DNA of 64,000 bases from Micromonospora sp. MW-13 (GTDB taxonomy: Bacteria > Actinomycetota > Actinomycetes > Mycobacteriales > Micromonosporaceae), in assembly GCF_003434305.1 (NCBI RefSeq), contig NZ_QKKX01000026.1, positions 1 through 64,000 on the forward strand, given 5' to 3'. The notes below the pieces were generated by a model, which saw nothing but the letters and a program-made list of their open reading frames with translations, ran no database searches and had not been told where the DNA came from. Of this stretch, positions 8,643 through 17,429 are shown piece by piece (position 1 is the first letter of the stretch; each line of letters begins with the position of its first letter). Both the position numbers and the translations under genes were made by a program.

Positions 8643-8893
8643 CTTATATCAGATTATTTCTCATAACACAGCGACGAAGATCATCCGGACACGGTGCCCT
8701 CCGGTGTGACCTCCGGCACTACGGAGGGCTACAGTACGCGGGTTGTCAGCAAGTGATCCTTCCCGCAGCCAGCGGGTATGGGTGTTCATCGCTGGTCCGC
8801 TGGGGTGGGTTGGCGCGCTTGCGAGTCCGCATCCAGGCGTCGGTCTGTGCGTCTCCACCGGCCGGCGCGAGCGTTCGGTACAGGAGGACACAG
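8643..8893 (+). promoter_or_regulatory. hppA promoter region and long leader
   Basis: The gap holds an unusually AT-rich patch (8643-8666) and a TACAGT -10-like hexamer at 8730-8735, just after a 6-bp hairpin (CCTCCG 8710-8715 / CGGAGG 8722-8727). If TACAGT is used, the mRNA leader is about 150 nt and ends in GGAGGA before ATG 8894. No known riboswitch class was recognised. Confidence 0.4.
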
Positions 8894-11296
8894 ATGTCCG
8901 GGACCTTGGCCGCCGACGGCGGCGCACTGTCCCTTACCGGAGCCAACCTGACGTACGTCGTCATCGCCGCGGTCATCGCGCTGGTGGCACTCGTCTTCGC
9001 CGCCGCCTTGACCAAGGCCGTGCTGGCAGCCGGTAAGGGCACCACCAACATGCAGGAGATCTCCGGGGCGGTACAGGAGGGGGCCTCGGCCTACCTGCTC
9101 CGGCAGTTCAGGACCCTCGCGATCTTCGTGGTGATCGCCGTGGTGCTGCTCTTCCTGCTGCCGGTGCACGACACCGACGGCAGCGAGACCGCGGTGAAGA
9201 TCGGCCGGTCCGCCTTCTTCGTGGTGGGCGCCCTGTTCAGCGCGTTCATCGGCGGCGCCGGCATGTGGCTGGCCACCCGCGCGAACCTGCGGGTCGCCGC
9301 CGCGGCCCGGGAGGCGACCGGCGGCCGGGAGGGCGCCATGAAGATCGCCTTCCGCACCGGGGGCGTGGTCGGCTTCCTCACCGTCGGTCTCGGCCTGTTC
9401 GGCGCGGCGCTCGTGGTCCTGTTGTTCAAGGGCGACGCCCCGACCGTGCTGGAGGGCTTCGGCTTCGGCGCCGCCCTGCTGGCCATGTTCATGCGGGTCG
9501 GCGGCGGCATCTTCACCAAGGCCGCCGACGTCGGCGCCGACCTGGTCGGCAAGGTCGAGCAGGGCATCCCCGAGGACGACCCGCGCAACGCCGCCACCAT
9601 CGCCGACAACGTCGGCGACAACGTCGGTGACTGCGCCGGCATGGCCGCCGACCTGTTCGAGTCGTACGCGGTCACCCTGGTCGCCGCGCTGATCCTCGGC
9701 CGGGCCGCCTTCGGCAACGACGGCCTGGTCCTCCCGCTGATCATCTCCACCATCGGCGTGCTGGTGGCGATCGTCGGGGTCTTCATCACCCGGCTGCGCG
9801 CCTCCGACCGCAACGGCCTGACCGCGATCAACCGGGCCTTCTACATCTCCGCCGTGGTCTCCGCGGTGCTGGTCGCGATCGCCTCCTACGGCTACCTCAA
9901 GCCGACCTGGGCCGCCCTGCTCGGGTCGGAGTGGCGGGCCAGCCTCGGCGTCGAGGGCGGGGACCCGCCGCTGGGCCCGCGCGGCGTCGCCATCGCCGCG
10001 GTGGTCATCGGCATCGTGCTGGCCGCCGCGATCCAGGCGCTGACCGGCTACTTCACCGAGACCAACCGGCGCCCGGTGCAGGACATCGGCAAGAGCTCGC
10101 AGACCGGCGCGGCCACGGTCATCCTCGCCGGCATCAGCATCGGCCTGGAGTCGGCGGTCTACTCGGCGCTGCTGATCGGCGCGGGCGTCTTCGGCGCGTT
10201 CCTGCTCGGCGGCGGCTCCATCACGCTGTCGCTGTTCGCCGTGGCGCTGGCCGGCACCGGCCTGCTCACCACCGTCGGCGTGATCGTCGCGATGGACACC
10301 TTCGGCCCGATCTCGGACAACGCCCAGGGCGTGGCCGAGATGTCCGGCGACATCGACGAGAACGGCGCCCGGATCCTGACCGAGCTGGACGCGGTCGGCA
10401 ACACCACCAAGGCGATCACCAAGGGCATCGCGATCGCCACCGCGGTCCTGGCCGCGACCGCGCTGTTCGGCTCGTACACCGACACGCTGCGCACGGCGTA
10501 CGCCGACGCGGGCGTGGGTGACGTCGGCGCGGAGATCCTCAACTCGCTGAACGTGGCGAATCCGCGCAACCTGGTCGGCCTGATCATCGGCGCGGCGGTG
10601 GTATTCCTCTTCTCCGGTCTGGCCATCAACGCGGTGTCCCGCTCGGCCGGCGCCGTGGTGATGGAGGTCCGCCGGCAGTTCCGCGAGCTGCCCGGGATCA
10701 TGGACCGCACCCAGCGTCCCGAGTACGGCAAGGTCGTCGACATCTGCACCCGGGACGCGCAGCGCGAGCTGATGACCCCCGGCCTGCTCGCCATCCTCGC
10801 CCCGATCGCGGTCGGCTTCGGCCTCGGGCCGGGCGCGCTGGCGGCGTACCTGGCCGGGGCGATCGGCGCCGGCACCCTGATGGCGGTGTTCCTGTCCAAC
10901 TCCGGTGGCGCCTGGGACAACGCCAAGAAGCTCGTCGAGGACGGCGCGTACGGCGGCAAGGGCTCCGACTCGCACGCCGCCACGGTCATCGGCGACACCG
11001 TCGGCGACCCGTTCAAGGACACCGCCGGCCCGGCGATCAACCCGCTGATCAAGGTGATGAACCTGGTCTCGCTGCTGATCGCGCCGGCCGTCGTGGCGTG
11101 GAGCATCGGCGACGAGCGCAACGTCGGCCTGCGGGTCGGCATCGCGGTGGTGGCCGCGCTGATCATCGTCGCGGCGGTGGTGTTCAGCAAGCGCAAGGGC
11201 GTCGCGATGGGCGACTCCGACGGCAGCGGCAGCGGCAGCGGCAGCGGCAGCGGCAGCGGCAGCGCGGACCAGCGGCCGGAGGCGGTCAACGCCTGA
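8894..11296 (+). CDS. hppA: K+-independent H+-translocating pyrophosphatase
   Basis: Membrane pump that hydrolyses pyrophosphate and exports or stores protons. It has 800 residues and about 16 predicted membrane segments. Substrate-site motifs are DVGADLVGKVE and DDPRNAATIADNVGDNVGDC in the first half, and a second Asp-rich site GDTVGDPFKDTAGP near the C-terminus. Lys506 within GNTTKA marks the K+-independent class (K+-dependent enzymes have Ala there). The start at ATG 8894 is supported by CAGGAGGA. The C-terminus ends in a glycine-serine tail of seven GS units encoded by a perfect hexamer repeat, which is not part of the catalytic fold. Confidence 0.95.
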   Translation: MSGTLAADGGALSLTGANLTYVVIAAVIALVALVFAAALTKAVLAAGKGTTNMQEISGAVQEGASAYLLRQFRTLAIFVVIAVVLLFLLPVHDTDGSETAVKIGRSAFFVVGALFSAFIGGAGMWLATRANLRVAAAAREATGGREGAMKIAFRTGGVVGFLTVGLGLFGAALVVLLFKGDAPTVLEGFGFGAALLAMFMRVGGGIFTKAADVGADLVGKVEQGIPEDDPRNAATIADNVGDNVGDCAGMAADLFESYAVTLVAALILGRAAFGNDGLVLPLIISTIGVLVAIVGVFITRLRASDRNGLTAINRAFYISAVVSAVLVAIASYGYLKPTWAALLGSEWRASLGVEGGDPPLGPRGVAIAAVVIGIVLAAAIQALTGYFTETNRRPVQDIGKSSQTGAATVILAGISIGLESAVYSALLIGAGVFGAFLLGGGSITLSLFAVALAGTGLLTTVGVIVAMDTFGPISDNAQGVAEMSGDIDENGARILTELDAVGNTTKAITKGIAIATAVLAATALFGSYTDTLRTAYADAGVGDVGAEILNSLNVANPRNLVGLIIGAAVVFLFSGLAINAVSRSAGAVVMEVRRQFRELPGIMDRTQRPEYGKVVDICTRDAQRELMTPGLLAILAPIAVGFGLGPGALAAYLAGAIGAGTLMAVFLSNSGGAWDNAKKLVEDGAYGGKGSDSHAATVIGDTVGDPFKDTAGPAINPLIKVMNLVSLLIAPAVVAWSIGDERNVGLRVGIAVVAALIIVAAVVFSKRKGVAMGDSDGSGSGSGSGSGSGSADQRPEAVNA
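11222..11263 (+). repeat. Seven perfect GGCAGC hexamers
   Basis: Seven tandem copies of GGCAGC inside the 3' end of hppA encode a Gly-Ser tail. The repeat stays in frame whenever whole units are gained or lost. Confidence 0.95.
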
Positions 11297-11452
11297 GCGG
11301 TGACCCAGCGGGTTCCCGGCCGGTCCACCATCCGCGGCCGGGAACCCGCCGTCGCCGGAAACTCCAGCTCACGGCCCGCCCGGCCCGGACCGGCGCAGCG
11401 GGGGCGGCCGGGCTGCGGCAAACCGACCGGTGGCACATCGGCACGGAGGCCG

Positions 11453-11458
11453 TACGCT
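11453..11458 (+). promoter_or_regulatory. -10 TACGCT, leaderless-type
   Basis: TACGCT ends 7 nt before ATG 11466 and there is no Shine-Dalgarno sequence, so the transcript would begin at or next to the start codon. Confidence 0.5.
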
Positions 11459-11465
11459 GCTTCGC

Positions 11466-12008
11466 ATGCGCACGTGCCGGGCGGCGACCGCCGGAAAGCT
11501 CACGGTGGTCCTCGCCACGCTCGTCCTGACGCTGACCGCCTGCGGCGGCGGCCCCAGCCCCCGGGCCTGGGCGGCGTCGGTGTGCGAGGCGCTCACCCCG
11601 TGGCGCGCCGAGATCAACAAGCTGACGAGCAGCACCCAGCAGCAGATGACCGCGAAGACCACCCCGGCGCAGGCGAAGGAGAACCTGGTGCGGCTCTTCG
11701 GCGGCGCGGAGCAGGCCAGCGAGACGGCCCGCCGCAAGGTCGACGAGGCCGGCGTCCCGGAGACCGACCACGGCGAGGAGATCTCGCAGGGCTTCCAGGC
11801 GTCGCTGGGCAAGGTGCGCGACGCGTACGGCCGGGCCCGGGGCACCATCGGCGGTCTGGGCACCAGCGAGCCCACCGCTTTCTACGACGGCGTACGCGCC
11901 GCCGTGGACACGCTCAACAAGGAGTACGACGCCAGCGCCCTGGACACCAGCCGGCTCAGCTCCGAAGAACTCAAGAAGGCCTTCGACGAGGTCCCGGAGT
12001 GCCGCTGA
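11466..12008 (+). CDS. Putative lipoprotein
   Basis: A 180-residue exported protein of unknown function. The N-terminus is basic, then hydrophobic, and ends in lipobox LTAC with Cys26 as the likely lipidated residue, so it should be anchored outside the membrane. The mature part is helical and charged (for example ETARRKVDEAG, SSEELKKAFDEV) with two further Cys, one near the start and one near the end, that could form a disulfide. A TACGCT hexamer 7 nt upstream suggests a leaderless mRNA. The next gene overlaps by 10 bp. Confidence 0.75.
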   Translation: MRTCRAATAGKLTVVLATLVLTLTACGGGPSPRAWAASVCEALTPWRAEINKLTSSTQQQMTAKTTPAQAKENLVRLFGGAEQASETARRKVDEAGVPETDHGEEISQGFQASLGKVRDAYGRARGTIGGLGTSEPTAFYDGVRAAVDTLNKEYDASALDTSRLSSEELKKAFDEVPECR

Positions 12009-12652
12009 CGTCCCCCGACCGACCACCCGACCCGGTCCGGCAGCTCTCGCTGTTCGGCGCCGAGGCGGCGGACCCGTCCGTCGCCGATCTGGCCGGCCTG
12101 CTCGCTGGCCCGGGGGAGATGGTCCGGATGGGCGGCACCGCGCGGCTGTCGATCGTGGTGGACGCCGCCTGGCGGGTGCACGTGCTCGTCGCCGAGTTGG
12201 CCCGGCGCGGGCTCCCCGCCACCTGGGAGGCGACGGGTGACCAGCGGCACCTGGTGCGCACCTCGTACGCCAGCACGTTGGCCCCGCTGGCCCTCGCCTG
12301 GCTCCGCGACCCGCCGGCCCCGGCCCCCGGCGGCCCGGCCCCCGGCAGCCCGGTGAAGCGGCCACCCGCCGGGTTCCACCTCAACGGCCGGCGGCTGCGG
12401 CTCTGGGTCGCCGCTGCCGGGAAGGCGGAGCCGCCCGGCTTCCTGCTCCGCCTCGGCGTGGACGACGAGGCGTGCCGGGAACCGGTCGGCGCCGCCCTGG
12501 CCGCCGTCGGCCTGCCGGCGGCACCGCTGGACGCGGAGGCGGGCGGCCCGGCGTACCGGATCACCGGCCGTCGCCGCCTGTCCCGCCTGGCCGACCTCCT
12601 GGGCGACCCCCCACCCACCGCCCCACCCGATTCCTGGCCCCACCACCCCTGA
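11999..12652 (+). CDS. Hypothetical protein upstream of topA
   Basis: A 217-residue protein that I do not recognise. GTG at 11999 overlaps the lipoprotein stop by 10 bp, suggesting coupling. The N-terminal motif RQLSLFGAEAADPS resembles short conserved peptides at the start of some actinobacterial proteins. The middle (GGTARLSIVVDAAWRVHVLV) and later parts (FHLNGRRLRLWVAAAG) look like alternating beta strands and helices, with a Pro-rich loop between. No catalytic motif is evident. GC-rich codon use fits a real gene. Confidence 0.65.
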   Translation: MPLTSPDRPPDPVRQLSLFGAEAADPSVADLAGLLAGPGEMVRMGGTARLSIVVDAAWRVHVLVAELARRGLPATWEATGDQRHLVRTSYASTLAPLALAWLRDPPAPAPGGPAPGSPVKRPPAGFHLNGRRLRLWVAAAGKAEPPGFLLRLGVDDEACREPVGAALAAVGLPAAPLDAEAGGPAYRITGRRRLSRLADLLGDPPPTAPPDSWPHHP

Positions 12653-12666
12653 CCCCCAGATGCCCG

Positions 12667-12737
12667 CGATCATGGAGTCGTGCTGCCCCGTAAAAGCGGC
12701 GTAGTGGCATAAACCGCCCACCGCGGGTCCATGATCG
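12667..12737. repeat. Inverted repeat with CGATCATGGA arms
   Basis: Arms CGATCATGGA (12667-12676) and TCCATGATCG (12728-12737) are perfect complements separated by 51 bp that are AT-richer than the surroundings. It lies in the 411-bp gap 12653-13063 before topA; beyond it only candidate -10 hexamers (for example TACGTT at 12966-12971) were seen. Confidence 0.6.
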
Positions 12738-13063
12738 ACGTGGGGCGGGTGTCCGATGGGGGACAGTTCGGCGGTTTGTTGGCGGCGCGAACGGGCTGGT
12801 GGGCCATCCGCCGACAGGGCGTCATCGTCACAGTGGCCCGCTCGGGACCCTACCCACGGTGTACGGTGGCGCCGTCCGGCAAGACCGCCGACCGGTGCGG
12901 TGAGGGGACGGCCCCGCACGGTGGGCGGTTGGCCGCCCGCGAAACCCGAAACGTGGGCGACGCGTTACGTTGGACATCCGGACCGCCGGCGGTTCCGGCG
13001 GACCGAGGGTGGTCCGCGCCCCGGACCCGGCCGGCCACGAGCAGGAGTGAGGTCGCAGGAGAC

Positions 13064-15898
13064 GTGCCGAGCAACGCCAGGACCACCCGTCTGGTCATCG
13101 TCGAGTCACCGGCGAAGGCCAAGACGATCTCGGGCTACCTCGGCCCGGGGTACGTCGTGGAGGCCAGCTTCGGTCACGTCCGCGACCTGCCGCGCAACGC
13201 CGCCGACGTGCCGGCCAAGTACAAGGGCGAGCCGTGGGCCCGCCTCGGCGTCGACGTCGACAACGGCTTCCACGCCCTCTACGTGGTCTCGCCCGACCGC
13301 CGGCAGCAGATCAGCAAGCTGGTGAAGCTGGCCAAGGAGGTCGACGAGATCTTCCTGGCCACGGACGAGGACCGCGAGGGCGAGGCGATCGCCTGGCACC
13401 TGGTGGAGACGCTCAAGCCCAAGGTGCCGGTCAAGCGGATGGTCTTCCACGAGATCACCAAGCCGGCGATCCAGGCCGCGGTGGCCAACCCGCGCGAGAT
13501 CGACCGCGACCTGGTCGACGCCCAGGAGGCGCGGCGCATCCTCGACCGGCTGTACGGCTACGAGGTCTCCCCGGTGCTGTGGAAGAAGGTCATGCCGAAG
13601 CTCTCGGCGGGCCGGGTGCAGTCCGTGGCGACCCGGATCGTGGTCGAGCGGGAGCGGCAGCGGATGGCGTTCCGCACCGCCGAGTACTGGGACATCCTGG
13701 CCACCCTGGCGGTGGCGAAGCCGGGCGAGGGGCCGCGCACCTTCAACGCCACCCTGGTGGCGCTGAACGGCGACCGGATCGCCACCGGCAAGGACTTCGA
13801 GCCGACCACCGGCCGGGTGAGGCCCGGGGCGGGCGTGGTGCACCTCGACTCCGGTGGGGCGCGCGGGCTCGCCGCCCGGCTGGAGGGCCGGCCGTTCACG
13901 GTCACCCGGGTCGAGGAGAAGCCCTACCGCCGCCGCCCGTACGCGCCGTTCATCACCTCCACCCTCCAGCAGGAGGCGGCCCGCAAGCTGCGGTTCTCGT
14001 CCCAGCAGACGATGCGCACCGCGCAGCGGCTCTACGAGAACGGCTACATCACCTATATGCGTACCGACTCGGTGAACCTGTCGGAGACCGCCATCACGGC
14101 GGCCCGCCGGCAGATCGTCGAGCTGTACGGCGAGCGCAGCGTGCCGCCGGAGCCGCGCCGCTACACCGGCAAGGTGAAGAACGCCCAGGAGGCACACGAG
14201 GCGATCCGCCCGGCGGGGGACAACTTCCGCACCCCGGGCGACGTGGCCAAGGAGCTGTCGGGCGAGGAGTTCAAGCTCTACGAGCTGATCTGGCGGCGCA
14301 CCATCGCCTCGCAGATGACCGACGCGGTCGGCTCCAGCGTCTCGGTGCGCATCCGGGCGGTCTCCTCCGCGCAGGAGGAGGCCGACTTCGGCGCGACGGG
14401 CAAGACCATCACCGACCCGGGCTTCCTGCGGGCGTACGTCGAGTCGTCCGACGACGAGAACGCCGAGGCCGAGGACGCCGAGCGCCGGCTGCCCAACCTG
14501 GTCAAGGACCAGCCGCTGACCGCCGACGAACTGGCCGCGCAGGGCCACCACACCCAGCCGCCGTCGCGGTACACCGAGGCGTCGCTGGTCAAGGCACTGG
14601 AGGAGCTGGGCATCGGCCGCCCGTCGACGTACGCGTCGATCATGCAGACGATCCAGGACCGGGGGTACGTGACCAAGCGCGGCCAGGCGCTGATCCCGTC
14701 CTTCCTGGCCTTCGCGGTGATCGGCCTGCTGGAGCGGCACTACCCCCGGCTGGTCGACTACAACTTCACCGCCAGCATGGAGAACGAGCTGGACGAGATC
14801 GCCGGCGGCGACCACGCCGCGGTCGACTTCCTCACCGCCTTCTACTTCGGCAGCGCCAACGGCGCCGGTGACCAGACCATCGCCCGCTCCGGTGGGCTGA
14901 AGAAGCTGGTCACGGAGAACCTCAGCGAGATCGACGCGCGCAGCGTCAACTCCATCCCGCTGTTCACCGACGACGAGGGGCGCGAGGTCGTCGTCCGGGT
15001 CGGGCGCTACGGGCCGTACCTCCAGCGGGAGCTGCCCGGCGGCGAGCCGGCGGCGCACGGGGAGGGCGAGGAGGGCGGCGGCCAGGGCGACCGGGCCCCG
15101 ATCCCCGAGGGGCTGGCCCCCGACGAGCTGACCCCCGAGAAGGTGCACGAGCTGTTCCTCGGCGGGGGCGGCGAGCGCAAGCTCGGCGACGACCCGGCCA
15201 CCGGGGAGCCGATCCTGCTCAAGTCCGGCCGGTTCGGCCCGTACGTGGCCAGCGGCGAGCGAAAGTCGTCGCTGCTGCGCTCGCAGTCGCCGGACTCGCT
15301 GACCCTCGCCGAGGCGTTGAAGCTGCTCAGCCTGCCCCGGCTGGTCGGGGTGGCCCCGGACGGCGGCGAGGTGGTCGCCAACAACGGCCGCTACGGCCCG
15401 TACGTCAAGCAGGGTGACGAGTTCCGCTCGCTGGACTCGGAAGACAAGATGTTCACCGTCACGCTGGACGAGGCGCTGGCCCTGCTGGCCGCCCCGAAGA
15501 CCCGCCAGCGCCGAGCCGCCGCGCCCCCGCTGCGGGAGATGGGCGTCGACCCGCTGACCGAGAAGCCGCTGGTCATCAAGGACGGCCGGTTCGGCCCGTA
15601 CGTGACGGACGGTGAGGTCAACGCGTCCCTGCGGCGTGGGCAGACCCCGGAGGCGCTGAGCATCGAGGAGGCCTCCGAGATGCTCGCCGAGAAGCGCGCG
15701 AAGGGCCCGGCGCCGAAGAAGACGGCGGCGAAGAAGGCCCCGGCGAAGAAGGCCCCGGCCAAGAAGACCACAGCCGCCAAGAAGACCGCCGCGACGAAGT
15801 CGACCGCCAGCAAGTCGACGGCGGCGAAGGCGGCGGCCAAGAAGGCCACCCCGGCGAAGAAGACTCCCCCGAAGAAGGCCGCCACCCCCGCCGACTGA
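13064..15898 (+). CDS. topA: DNA topoisomerase I
   Basis: Type IA topoisomerase that relaxes negative supercoils; 944 residues. The Toprim motif LVIVESPAKAKTI is at the N-terminus and the catalytic Tyr331 is in YITYMRTDSVNLS. Instead of zinc fingers, the C-terminal third has repeated GR(Y/F)GPYV modules (four are visible), as in other actinobacterial TopA, followed by a Lys/Ala-rich tail (KKAPAKK repeats) that probably binds DNA non-specifically. The GTG start at 13064 is preceded by AGGAG. A long intergenic region upstream probably carries supercoiling-sensitive promoters, but none can be assigned with certainty. Confidence 0.97.
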   Translation: MPSNARTTRLVIVESPAKAKTISGYLGPGYVVEASFGHVRDLPRNAADVPAKYKGEPWARLGVDVDNGFHALYVVSPDRRQQISKLVKLAKEVDEIFLATDEDREGEAIAWHLVETLKPKVPVKRMVFHEITKPAIQAAVANPREIDRDLVDAQEARRILDRLYGYEVSPVLWKKVMPKLSAGRVQSVATRIVVERERQRMAFRTAEYWDILATLAVAKPGEGPRTFNATLVALNGDRIATGKDFEPTTGRVRPGAGVVHLDSGGARGLAARLEGRPFTVTRVEEKPYRRRPYAPFITSTLQQEAARKLRFSSQQTMRTAQRLYENGYITYMRTDSVNLSETAITAARRQIVELYGERSVPPEPRRYTGKVKNAQEAHEAIRPAGDNFRTPGDVAKELSGEEFKLYELIWRRTIASQMTDAVGSSVSVRIRAVSSAQEEADFGATGKTITDPGFLRAYVESSDDENAEAEDAERRLPNLVKDQPLTADELAAQGHHTQPPSRYTEASLVKALEELGIGRPSTYASIMQTIQDRGYVTKRGQALIPSFLAFAVIGLLERHYPRLVDYNFTASMENELDEIAGGDHAAVDFLTAFYFGSANGAGDQTIARSGGLKKLVTENLSEIDARSVNSIPLFTDDEGREVVVRVGRYGPYLQRELPGGEPAAHGEGEEGGGQGDRAPIPEGLAPDELTPEKVHELFLGGGGERKLGDDPATGEPILLKSGRFGPYVASGERKSSLLRSQSPDSLTLAEALKLLSLPRLVGVAPDGGEVVANNGRYGPYVKQGDEFRSLDSEDKMFTVTLDEALALLAAPKTRQRRAAAPPLREMGVDPLTEKPLVIKDGRFGPYVTDGEVNASLRRGQTPEALSIEEASEMLAEKRAKGPAPKKTAAKKAPAKKAPAKKTTAAKKTAATKSTASKSTAAKAAAKKATPAKKTPPKKAATPAD

Positions 15899-15913
15899 CG
15901 CCTCCCGTCGAGG

Positions 15914-15954
15914 TCTTGGAAGGTAGCGCCCCTCCCGGGCGTTTCCCTCCAAGA
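15914..15954. terminator. Bidirectional terminator, topA / lactone oxidase
   Basis: Arms 15914-15931 and 15937-15954 pair over 18 positions with three mismatches around loop CTCCC. It sits between two convergent genes, so it can serve both. Confidence 0.75.
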
Positions 15955-15964
15955 TCCCAACGGT

Positions 15965-17284
15965 TCAGGCGCCGAAGAGTTGGTCCAGGTGGGGGGTTCT
16001 GAAGATGCCGTTCGGGTCCAGACGGGTGCGGACGGACTGGAAGTCGGCGAACTTCGGGTACACCGGGGCCAGCGACGCCGCGTCGCGCCAGTGCAGCTTG
16101 CCCCAGTGTGGACGACCGCCCAGGCCGGCGGCGACCTGCTCGAAGGCCCGGAAGTACGGCTCGTACGGCATCCCGACGTACTGGTGGACGGCGATGTACG
16201 CCGATTCGCGCCCGTACCCGTGTGACAGCCAGATGTCGTCCGGGGCGGTGAACCGGACCTCGACCGGGAAGATCACCTTGAACGGGAGCCCGTCGACGAT
16301 CCGGCGCAGCGCGTCCAGCGCCTCGGGCAGGGCGGCGCGCGGCAGGCCGTACTCCATCTCCACGAAGCGGACCCGGCGCGGAGTGCAGAAGACCGTGTCG
16401 GAGCGGCCGGTGTAGGTGCGCTCGGTGAGCGCCCGGGCGGAGACCGCGCTGATCGTCGGCACCAGTGTGGGCACGGCCCGCCCGAGCCGGCACGCGCCGG
16501 CGAAGACCGTGTTGGACAGGAACTCGTCGTCCAGCCAGCCGCGCCAGCGGGCCAGCGGCCGGTCGTCGGCCGGTGTCCGGTCGTTGACCTTGACCTGCAC
16601 CCGGTCGGTGTACGGGAACCAGTAGAACTCGACGTGGTCGTGGGCGGAGATCAGGGCCGGCAGGTCGGACAGCACCTCGGCGAGCGGGGCGGGTCGCTCG
16701 TGGGCGCGCAGGGTGAAGGCGTCCACGCAGCGCAGGGTCACCTCGGTCAGCACCCCGAGGGCGCCGAGGGAGACCCGGGCGGCGGCGAACACGTCCGGGT
16801 GCTGCTCGGCGGAGCAGTGCAGCACCTCGCCGGTGCCGGTGACCAGGGTGAGCGCCTCGACGAAGGTCGACAGGCAGCCGTACGCGGCCCCGGTGCCGTG
16901 GGTCCCGGTGGAGATCGCCCCGGCGACGGTCTGCGCGTCGATGTCGCCGAGGTTGGGCATGGCCAGCCCGTTGGCGGCGAGCAGGGCGTTGAGGCGGTGC
17001 AGCGGCATCCCGGCGGGTACGGTGACCAGGCGTCGTTCCCGGTCGATCCGGGCCCCGGTGTCGAGTTCGGTCAGCTCCATCCGGCGGCCGTCGGTGCGGG
17101 CGACGGGGGTGAAGGAGTGGCCGCTGCCGACCGCCCGGATCCGTTCGCCGGCCGCCCCGGCGGCCCGGACGGCCTCGGTGACGTCGGCGACCGTGCGAGG
17201 GCGGAGGATGGCGGTGGCGGTGCTGCGCTGGTTGCCGGCCCAGTTGGTCCAGGCGCTGGTGGTGAGCGGTGCGGTGCTGGCCAT
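15965..17284 (-). CDS. FAD-dependent D-arabinono-1,4-lactone oxidase family protein
   Basis: Flavoprotein of 439 residues in the aldonolactone oxidase family. The N-terminal FAD-binding-4 domain shows the typical VGSGHSFTPV loop, whose His is the flavin-attachment site in covalent members, and GAISTGTHGTG. The C-terminal ALO domain includes HWGKLHWRD and RLDPNGIFRT. It probably oxidises a sugar lactone or sugar alcohol; the substrate is unknown. It is divergent from a TetR regulator, with a palindrome 19 bp upstream of its start codon. A deaminase/aldolase gene lies on the other side of the regulator. Confidence 0.87.
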   Translation of the reverse strand: MASTAPLTTSAWTNWAGNQRSTATAILRPRTVADVTEAVRAAGAAGERIRAVGSGHSFTPVARTDGRRMELTELDTGARIDRERRLVTVPAGMPLHRLNALLAANGLAMPNLGDIDAQTVAGAISTGTHGTGAAYGCLSTFVEALTLVTGTGEVLHCSAEQHPDVFAAARVSLGALGVLTEVTLRCVDAFTLRAHERPAPLAEVLSDLPALISAHDHVEFYWFPYTDRVQVKVNDRTPADDRPLARWRGWLDDEFLSNTVFAGACRLGRAVPTLVPTISAVSARALTERTYTGRSDTVFCTPRRVRFVEMEYGLPRAALPEALDALRRIVDGLPFKVIFPVEVRFTAPDDIWLSHGYGRESAYIAVHQYVGMPYEPYFRAFEQVAAGLGGRPHWGKLHWRDAASLAPVYPKFADFQSVRTRLDPNGIFRTPHLDQLFGA

Positions 17285-17302
17285 GCGCGCTCCTCGACAT
17301 GA

Positions 17303-17321
17303 ATATGAACTGACTTCATAT
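17303..17321. promoter_or_regulatory. Palindrome, candidate TetR operator 1
   Basis: ATATGAA (17303-17309) and TTCATAT (17315-17321) form 7-bp perfect arms around CTGAC, an AT-rich 19-bp palindrome in the divergent lactone oxidase/tetR promoter, close to the oxidase start. Confidence 0.6.
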
Positions 17322-17376
17322 CAGGAACGTTGTGCCTGGTAAATACCGCAATCGAGGCCCGCTCGTTGTACCGGTA

Positions 17377-17392
17377 GTCACGTACTCGTGAC
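17377..17392. promoter_or_regulatory. Palindrome, candidate operator 2
   Basis: GTCACG and CGTGAC arms (6 bp) around TACT lie nearer the TetR start. Its sequence differs from operator 1, so it may bind another protein or be part of the tetR promoter. Confidence 0.45.
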
Positions 17393-17429
17393 GTGCAGAT
17401 ATGTTCATCCGTCGAAGGGGGGTGACCGA

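Noticed and set aside
8786..10975. 729-codon minus-strand frame opposite hppA
   Set aside because: Shadow of a strongly conserved gene; rich in Asp/Gly/His/Arg with no domain.
15700..15895. Histone-like gene at the topA 3' end
   Set aside because: The Lys/Ala repeats are in frame with topA and are its C-terminal tail.
13106..15952. 948-codon minus-strand open frame opposite topA
   Set aside because: High GC at third positions makes long antisense frames common here; the product is His/Gly/Arg low-complexity and topA is certain.
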